Of a stretch of 9,474 bases of DNA, positions 5,726 to 9,474 are shown in pieces; position 1 is the stretch's first letter; every line of letters starts with the position of its first letter. The DNA is taken from the NCBI GenBank assembly GCA_035478255.1, contig DATIJV010000014.1, positions 1 through 9,474 of the forward strand, written 5' to 3'. Origin of the DNA: DATIJJ01 sp035478255 (lineage in GTDB: Bacteria > Pseudomonadota > Gammaproteobacteria > DSM-16500). Under the pieces are notes generated by a model. That model was not told the origin of the DNA, did not search any database, and worked only from the letters and a program-made list of their open reading frames with translations. The position numbers and the translations under genes are program-made.

Positions 5726-6412
5726 TTACTTTCTCTTACCAAAAATCGCCGTACCCACTCTTAACAAAGTAGAGCCTTCCGCAATGGCTGCTTCCATATC
5801 TTCTGACATTCCCATCGACAGCGTATCCAGTTCAAATCCCCGCTCATTCAACTTTTCATAAACTATCCGAAGTTTTTTTAATTCTTCTCTTTGTTCATCA
5901 AAAGTATTTTTATGAATGGGAATCGTCATCAAGCCGCGTAATTTAATATTTTCCAATCCGCTGCAATATTCTGCTAGTGAATCAATATCTTTTGGATCAA
6001 TACCCGCTTTTGCCGCATCCAGACTACTATTCACTTGCAAACAAATATTAAGCGGCGGCAAATGCATGGGACGCTGCTCATTCAATCGTTTTGCTATTTT
6101 GATATCACTGACGGTATGTACCCACGCAAAATGTTCTGCAATTTTTCGGGTTTTATTGCTTTGAATAGAGCCAATGAAGTGCCATTCTATTTTTTCATCG
6201 GCGAGAGAAATGATTTTTTCCAGGCTTTCTTGCAGATAATTTTCGCCAAAAGCCATTTGCCCTGCAGCCACAGCCTCTCGAATTTTTTCGACAGGCTGTG
6301 TTTTGCTGGCAGCTAATAACAAAACTGTTCCAGGTTTTCGTTGATAACGCATTTCCCATTCTCGAATCTGGTTTTTTATTTTTTTTATGCGAGATGGAAT
6401 ATCATTCATCAT
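5726..6412 (-). CDS. yggS: YggS/PLPBP pyridoxal-phosphate homeostasis protein
   Basis: This 228-residue single-domain alanine-racemase-fold protein (E. coli YggS 234) binds pyridoxal 5'-phosphate without known catalysis and buffers PLP and amino-acid metabolism. The PLP lysine is Lys37 in LLAASKTQP (32-40). Other family motifs are FGENYLQE (55-62), WHFIGSIQSNK (77-87), LQVNSS (125-130), GLMTIP (160-165), and the phosphate-binding SMGMSEDMEAAIAEG (199-213) followed by LRVGTAIFG (217-225). The start codon at 6412 shares one base with the pckA stop (TAATG); a second Met follows at once. This overlap implies translational coupling to pckA. The usual downstream proC is displaced by the glycosidase-like gene and a 139-nt gap. 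Confidence 0.95.
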   Translation of the reverse strand: MMNDIPSRIKKIKNQIREWEMRYQRKPGTVLLLAASKTQPVEKIREAVAAGQMAFGENYLQESLEKIISLADEKIEWHFIGSIQSNKTRKIAEHFAWVHTVSDIKIAKRLNEQRPMHLPPLNICLQVNSSLDAAKAGIDPKDIDSLAEYCSGLENIKLRGLMTIPIHKNTFDEQREELKKLRIVYEKLNERGFELDTLSMGMSEDMEAAIAEGSTLLRVGTAIFGKRK

Positions 6413-7983
6413 TAATTTTCTGGACCGGCCTGGCGAATCGCATCACTCACGGTAAATTTTTTAAAGTTATCAATAAATTTACCCATCAATTCTTTCGCAT
6501 AACGATCATGCGCTGCTTTATCCGTCCAGGTATTGCGTGGATTTAAAATCTGATTATCGACGCCGGGAACAGCAGTGGGAATCGCCAGATTAAATCCCGG
6601 CAATTGTTCGTATACTGCATGACGCAATTCGCCATTCACAATTGCGCGTACAATACCGCGTGTTGCGGGAATAGAAAAACGCATGCCGCCTTCGCCATAC
6701 GCACCGCCTGTCCAGCCGGTGTTGACCAGATAAACCTGTGCGTCAGAATGGTCCAGACGTTTCATGAGTAAATCCGCATAAACTTGTGCGGGACGCGGAA
6801 AGAAAGGCGCACCAAAACAAGTGCTAAATGTTTGTTTGATTCCTTTGCCCTGACCGACTTCCGTGCTGCCAACCAGCGCCGTATAACCGCTTAAAAAATA
6901 ATATGCTGCCTGCTCGCGGGTCAAACGCGCAACAGGCGGCAGCACACCATATAAATCGCATGTCAGGAACAAAACAGCCGTTGGCAAATCAGCTTTATTT
7001 TCTTTAACACGCAATGGAATATGTTCGCGCGGATAAGCGGCCCGTGTATTTTCTGTTAAACTGGAATCTGCATAATTCGGTTCTTGTGTCAGAGGATCCA
7101 GCACAACATTTTCCATAATTGCAGTATGACGAATCGCATCCCAAATGACCGGTTCCCGCTCTTTCGATAAGTCAATACATTTAGCATAACAGCCGCCTTC
7201 AAAATTAAATACTTCTTCTGCGCTCCAGCCATGTTCATCATCGCCGATCAGATAACGTTCTGGATCTGCAGACAAGGTTGTTTTTCCCGTACCAGACAAA
7301 CCAAAAAATAAAGCTGTTTTGCCGTCTTTTCCGACATTTGCAGCACAATGCATCGGTAATACTTCATGCTTTGGCAGCAGGAAATTTAATACTGAAAACA
7401 TGCCTTTTTTCATTTCGCCCGCATAATATGTGCCGCAAATTAAAATATATTTTTTGGAAAAATTGAGGATGACAGCCGCATCACTATTCACGCCGTCGCG
7501 CAGAGGATCGGTTTTGAAACCTGGCACGCATAAAATTGTCCATTGATTTGTTTGATCGGATGCGATGGTTTTTTCCGGTCGAATAAACAAATCTTGTGTG
7601 AAGAGATTACTCCAGGCTAACTCTGTAACAACCTTGACAGTTAAAGTAAATTTTTCTTCCGCGCCGACTTGCAAATAAGAAACAAAAGAGCAATCTTTTT
7701 GACTTAAATATTTTTCAGCACGCTGCATCAGTGCATCAAATTTTTCAGGAGCGATAGGTTGATTGATCGCATTCCAGTCGACTTCTTTTTCGGTAACGGC
7801 ATCTTTCACAATAAACCGGTCCTTAGGCGAGCGGCCGGTACGGGCGCCCGTGCTAACAGTTAATGCCTTGTTAGCCGCTAATACACCTTCTTTTCGAGCC
7901 AATGCAATATCTACTAATTCAGAGGCGGTTAAATTCAAATAAGTCTTATGATTTGTTGTTAATTTTTCAGTTTCTGCCATCAT
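6412..7983 (-). CDS. pckA: Phosphoenolpyruvate carboxykinase (ATP)
   Basis: This 523-residue cytoplasmic enzyme (E. coli 540) converts oxaloacetate plus ATP to phosphoenolpyruvate plus CO2, the entry to gluconeogenesis from TCA-cycle carbon. Motifs: TGARTGRSPKDRF substrate-binding region (45-57), YYAGEMKKG (186-194), the P-loop GLSGTGKTTLS (228-238), Mg-binding GDDEHGWS (247-254), EGGCYAK (262-268), and TCFGAPFFPRP (388-398). It belongs to the ATP-dependent, not GTP-dependent, family. The frame remains open to 8157, but starting at 7983 (or the next ATG at 7980) gives the family N-terminus, with GGAG 6 nt upstream. A longer start would run into the divergent SseB gene. The 3' end overlaps yggS by one base. 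A leader of about 25 nt is predicted from the promoter at 8015-8043. Confidence 0.96.
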   Translation of the reverse strand: MMAETEKLTTNHKTYLNLTASELVDIALARKEGVLAANKALTVSTGARTGRSPKDRFIVKDAVTEKEVDWNAINQPIAPEKFDALMQRAEKYLSQKDCSFVSYLQVGAEEKFTLTVKVVTELAWSNLFTQDLFIRPEKTIASDQTNQWTILCVPGFKTDPLRDGVNSDAAVILNFSKKYILICGTYYAGEMKKGMFSVLNFLLPKHEVLPMHCAANVGKDGKTALFFGLSGTGKTTLSADPERYLIGDDEHGWSAEEVFNFEGGCYAKCIDLSKEREPVIWDAIRHTAIMENVVLDPLTQEPNYADSSLTENTRAAYPREHIPLRVKENKADLPTAVLFLTCDLYGVLPPVARLTREQAAYYFLSGYTALVGSTEVGQGKGIKQTFSTCFGAPFFPRPAQVYADLLMKRLDHSDAQVYLVNTGWTGGAYGEGGMRFSIPATRGIVRAIVNGELRHAVYEQLPGFNLAIPTAVPGVDNQILNPRNTWTDKAAHDRYAKELMGKFIDNFKKFTVSDAIRQAGPEN

Positions 7984-8014
7984 TTCTTTCTCCAAGGGCC
8001 CCATAAAAAGCGAT

Positions 8015-8043
8015 ATTGTACCTATGTTTTGGTAGAATAAGAA
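8015..8043 (-). promoter_or_regulatory. Candidate pckA promoter
   Basis: On the minus strand TACAAT (8020-8015) is a close match to the -10 consensus. TTCTTA (8043-8038) sits 17 bp upstream as a weak -35. The predicted start near 8008 gives a short leader before the GGAG site. It is one half of an 84-bp divergent region, and its -35 touches the -10 of the opposite gene. Confidence 0.45.
8030..8038 (+). promoter_or_regulatory. Candidate extended -10 promoter of the SseB-family gene
   Basis: TGGTAGAAT fits the extended -10 pattern TGn plus TATAAT-like hexamer (8033-8038). No -35 is recognisable at normal spacing, as often allowed with an extended -10. The transcript would start near 8045 and reach the GAGGA ribosome-binding site at 8056-8060. 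Confidence 0.4.
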
Positions 8044-8067
8044 ATACTTCATTTTGAGGACAGCTTC

Positions 8068-8481
8068 ATGACAGAGCTTGATCAAGCTATTTCCAAAGCC
8101 TATGCCAGCCAGGGTAGTCAAGAAGATGTCAATAAGGTTTATTTGATTTTGCTCCAATCCTCGATATTTCTTCCCATCAAAAAAGCAGGTTCCTCGGCCG
8201 AAAATGCTGAGCCCTTCCAGCCTTTATATACCGTGATTGAAGGGAATTATTTTATTCTGGCTTTTGATCAGCGCGACCGCTTGTTCCATTGGGGGCAAGA
8301 TCAATTAGAGCATATGGATTATGTTGAAATGAAAGGCCGCGATTTGATCATTGGCATAAATCCTGAAAAAGTATTTCTTGTTATCAATTTCGGAACAGAA
8401 TTTGCCAAAGAATTTTCGCCTGAGGAAATCCGGCACTTGAAAAAAATTGTGAGCAGGCTGGATCAGTTAAAAAATCCTTGA
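8068..8481 (+). CDS. SseB-family protein
   Basis: This 137-residue soluble protein has no signal peptide or membrane segment. It fits the SseB N-terminal-like domain: LDQAISKAYASQG at the start, a region of small hydrophobic strands with FLPIKKA (34-40), PLYTVIEGNYFILAFDQRDRLFHW (residues about 52-75, the conserved y-i-l-aFt-rerl-w pattern), VEMKGRDLIIGI, then VFLVINFGTEFAKEFSPEEIRHLKK, which resembles the family's lvlNpGte-skeFs-eEi ending. The family name comes from an enhancer of thiosulfate sulfurtransferase-type activity, and many bacterial members have no known function; the name does not imply a type III secretion role. GAGGA lies 7 nt before the ATG. It diverges from pckA, and FecR follows 116 nt downstream. 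Confidence 0.72.
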   Translation: MTELDQAISKAYASQGSQEDVNKVYLILLQSSIFLPIKKAGSSAENAEPFQPLYTVIEGNYFILAFDQRDRLFHWGQDQLEHMDYVEMKGRDLIIGINPEKVFLVINFGTEFAKEFSPEEIRHLKKIVSRLDQLKNP

Positions 8482-8510
8482 TTGCGAAAAGATGCGATTT
8501 TCCTCAATCA
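8479..8510 (+). terminator. Imperfect hairpin at the end of the SseB-family gene
   Basis: TGATTG (8479-8484, overlapping the TGA stop) pairs with CAATCA (8505-8510), and GAAAA (8486-8490) with TTTTC (8498-8502), leaving a 1 x 2 internal loop and a 7-nt apical loop. The following bases (GAACATTTC) are not a proper U-run, so this is at best a weak terminator. AAGATGCGA (8489-8497) is also an inverted copy of TCGCATCTT (8548-8556) in element B. Confidence 0.35.
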
Positions 8511-8523
8511 GAACATTTCAACT

Positions 8524-8575
8524 TCTCGCAATCTGAGTGTTAAAATCTCGCATCTTGAGGTACGATAGGTATATC
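8524..8575 (+). repeat. Element B: 50-bp promoter-associated repeat upstream of FecR gene
   Basis: The left half (8524-8545) matches element A at 20 of 22 bases and the right end AGGTATAT (8567-8574) is identical, giving the same 50-bp span (8525-8574). Inside, TCTCGCAATCTGAG (8524-8537) is repeated as TCTCGCATCTTGAG (8546-8559), 11 of 14 identical and offset by 22 bp, about two helical turns. The right end, read in reverse (ATATACCTATCGTAC), agrees at 12 of 15 positions with the right arm of element A read the same way. TATATC at 8570-8575 is in the same place as the -10 candidate of element A; a transcript would start near 8582. Confidence 0.65.
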
Positions 8576-8597
8576 TTACCTGATATGAGAATCATTT

Positions 8598-9341
8598 ATG
8601 AAATCATTCTACGTTAAGGGCCTTTCTTTTTTTCTTTTTATTTTATTCGAAATGACATTTTTTTCCTTTAGCCAATCGGCATTTGCAGCGATACCGGTAG
8701 GCCAAATGGTATGGGTGCGAGGAAATGTTCAGGTCATTGATGCAAGTAATCGTACGCAAGGATTGCAGCGTCGATCGCCGGTTTATGAGCGAGATACCAT
8801 TGTCACGAATTCGGGTTCCGCGCAAATTGTTTTTACTGACAATAGCTTGGTGGTGTTGCGTGAGGGAACGACATTTCATCTAGCGCAATATAAATTTAAT
8901 CCAGGCGCTGCGGGTGATAGCAAATATGTTGCAGATATGGCGAAAGGCGGATTTAGAACAATTACGGGATTAATTTCGAGAAATAATCCTGAAGGGTATC
9001 AAGTGAATACGCCGGTCGCAACGATTGGTGTGCGCGGAACGAGTTATAGCGCAGATTTACGTGATGGTTTGACAGTGAAGCTGGAAAGCGGCGCGCTGTT
9101 TGTGACGAACAGCCAGGGGACAGCACAGTTAAATGTTGCAACAAATCAGATTTATGCGGTAGTCAAAGGAGCGCACACAGCTCCTGCTGTGAGCAAAACA
9201 CCTCCTCCCATGATAAGAGAATTGCCTGCTATTGTTCCGGCGACTATGTCAACAGGCAGCAGTAGCAGCGCTGTATCAAGTGATGTTGCGCGGCCTGTTT
9301 CTGGGGGTGGAACGACTACTGGAGGTTTTTGTATTAAATAA
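8598..9341 (+). CDS. Exported FecR-domain protein
   Basis: This encodes 247 residues. Residues 1-30 are a signal peptide (MKSFYVKG, hydrophobic core FFLFILF, cleavage likely at AFA/A). Residues about 33-190 carry a FecR domain: GNVQVIDA (42-49), RDTIVTNSGSAQIVFTDNS (65-83), VVLREGTTFHL (85-95), GGFRTITGLIS (117-127) and the hallmark NTPVATIGVRGTSY (137-150). The tail is proline-rich, then Ser/Thr/Gly-rich (about 200-244), and ends FCIK. There is no sigma-regulator cytoplasmic domain, so this is not a classical iron-citrate anti-sigma factor but the stand-alone periplasmic type often encoded beside adenylate cyclases or CHASE2 proteins. The ATG has only a weak GAGA 7 nt upstream. Element B lies 23 bp before the start. 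Confidence 0.85.
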   Translation: MKSFYVKGLSFFLFILFEMTFFSFSQSAFAAIPVGQMVWVRGNVQVIDASNRTQGLQRRSPVYERDTIVTNSGSAQIVFTDNSLVVLREGTTFHLAQYKFNPGAAGDSKYVADMAKGGFRTITGLISRNNPEGYQVNTPVATIGVRGTSYSADLRDGLTVKLESGALFVTNSQGTAQLNVATNQIYAVVKGAHTAPAVSKTPPPMIRELPAIVPATMSTGSSSSAVSSDVARPVSGGGTTTGGFCIK

Positions 9342-9343
9342 CC

Positions 9344-9370
9344 TGAGTTATGGTTAAATAACTCATTTTT
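9344..9370 (+). terminator. Intrinsic terminator of the FecR gene
   Basis: TGAGTTAT (9344-9351) and ATAACTCA (9358-9365) form a perfect 8-bp stem with the loop GGTTAA, followed by TTTTT (9366-9370). It starts 3 nt after the FecR stop. The stem is AT-rich, so strength is uncertain. It also covers the stop codon of the convergent cyclase-like gene (9363-9365), but on that strand no T-run follows. Confidence 0.65.
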
Positions 9371-9474
9371 CCAAATGCGTATAAATCCCACCCCAATCTT
9401 CCGGCGGTGGATTTATCGCAAAATCCGCAAGACGTTTTAAATACAATTGATAAAGTTTCTCATCCGGTTTTTCT
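9363..9474 (-). CDS. 3' end of a probable adenylate/guanylate cyclase gene (partial)
   Basis: Only the last 36 codons and TGA stop (9365-9363) are in the window; the gene continues beyond 9474. The visible peptide has a LYQLYLKRLADFAI segment followed by NPPPEDWGGIYTHLEK. An ending of the type y-eri-efr-nPPp-dWdGv-----K is common at the C-terminus of bacterial class III adenylate/guanylate cyclases, especially CHASE2-domain ones, and FecR-domain genes are frequent neighbours of those. The catalytic domain cannot be seen, so this is an inference from the C-terminal motif plus context. The frame is clearly coding by codon pattern and lies convergent to FecR, with 21 nt between the stops. Confidence 0.5.
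   Translation of the reverse strand, partial: EKPDEKLYQLYLKRLADFAINPPPEDWGGIYTHLEK

Noticed and set aside
5916..6546. Several plus-strand open frames opposite yggS and the end of pckA
   Set aside because: They are antisense shadows of two clearly conserved genes.
7984..8157. N-terminal extension of the pckA frame by 58 codons
   Set aside because: The extension does not resemble the PEP carboxykinase N-terminus and overlaps the divergent SseB-family gene. The ATG at 7983 has a proper GGAG site and gives a normal family length.
9152..9391. Minus-strand open frame opposite the FecR C-terminus
   Set aside because: It is the complement of the low-complexity Pro/Ser/Gly tail of FecR and conflicts with the better-supported cyclase-like frame ending at 9363.
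1..9474. CRISPR array, tRNA, rRNA, insertion sequence or toxin-antitoxin system
   Set aside because: No regularly spaced repeats, RNA-gene folds, transposase motifs or recognisable toxin-antitoxin pair were seen on either strand.

Overview
The window looks like a chromosomal segment of an AT-rich gammaproteobacterium. The clues are the yggS / proC / yggT / rdgB neighbourhood, a yadGH-type ABC transporter, an ATP-dependent PEP carboxykinase, an SseB-family protein, and a FecR protein beside what looks like a nucleotide cyclase. The base composition and gene mix would fit the Legionellales/Coxiellaceae, but that placement is an inference and no rRNA or tRNA is present to test it.

Layout. Positions 1-250 hold no gene. 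They contain a striking tripartite purine/pyrimidine repeat (3-55) and an AT-rich direct repeat. From 251 to 7983 all genes lie on the minus strand. In transcription order they are pckA (7983-6412), yggS (6412-5726), a secreted DUF4015-type glycoside-hydrolase-like protein (5586-4702), proC (4651-3836), yggT (3833-3297), rdgB (3280-2672), the ABC ATPase yadG (2691-1771), the ABC permease yadH (1774-1007), and two small multi-pass membrane proteins of unknown function (980-588 and 574-251). Most junctions are very tight (overlaps of 1, 4 and 20 nt, gaps of 2 to 26 nt), which indicates co-transcription. The two larger gaps are on either side of the glycosidase-like gene. On the plus strand an SseB-family gene (8068-8481) diverges from pckA. 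A secreted FecR-domain gene (8598-9341) follows it and converges on the 3' end of a minus-strand gene (9363-9474) whose C-terminus resembles adenylate/guanylate cyclases, often of the CHASE2 type.

How the genes relate. pckA (gluconeogenesis), yggS (pyridoxal-phosphate homeostasis), proC (proline synthesis) and rdgB (nucleotide pool cleaning) are housekeeping genes. The glycosidase-like gene splits the usual yggS-proC-yggT block and is the most likely accessory insertion. yadGH and two unknown membrane genes follow rdgB, where E. coli has hemW.

The most interesting non-coding observation is a pair of related 50-bp elements (about 5619-5668 and 8525-8574). They share a nearly identical left half, an AGGTATAT right end and identical length. 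Each lies 23-25 bp upstream of a gene for a signal-peptide protein (the glycosidase-like protein and the FecR protein), and each places a -10-like TATA hexamer at its downstream edge. This suggests a shared promoter/operator and co-regulation of two exported proteins. The 5' end of the window carries a potential intrastrand triplex (H-DNA) element, and proC is preceded by a hairpin that contains its Shine-Dalgarno sequence.
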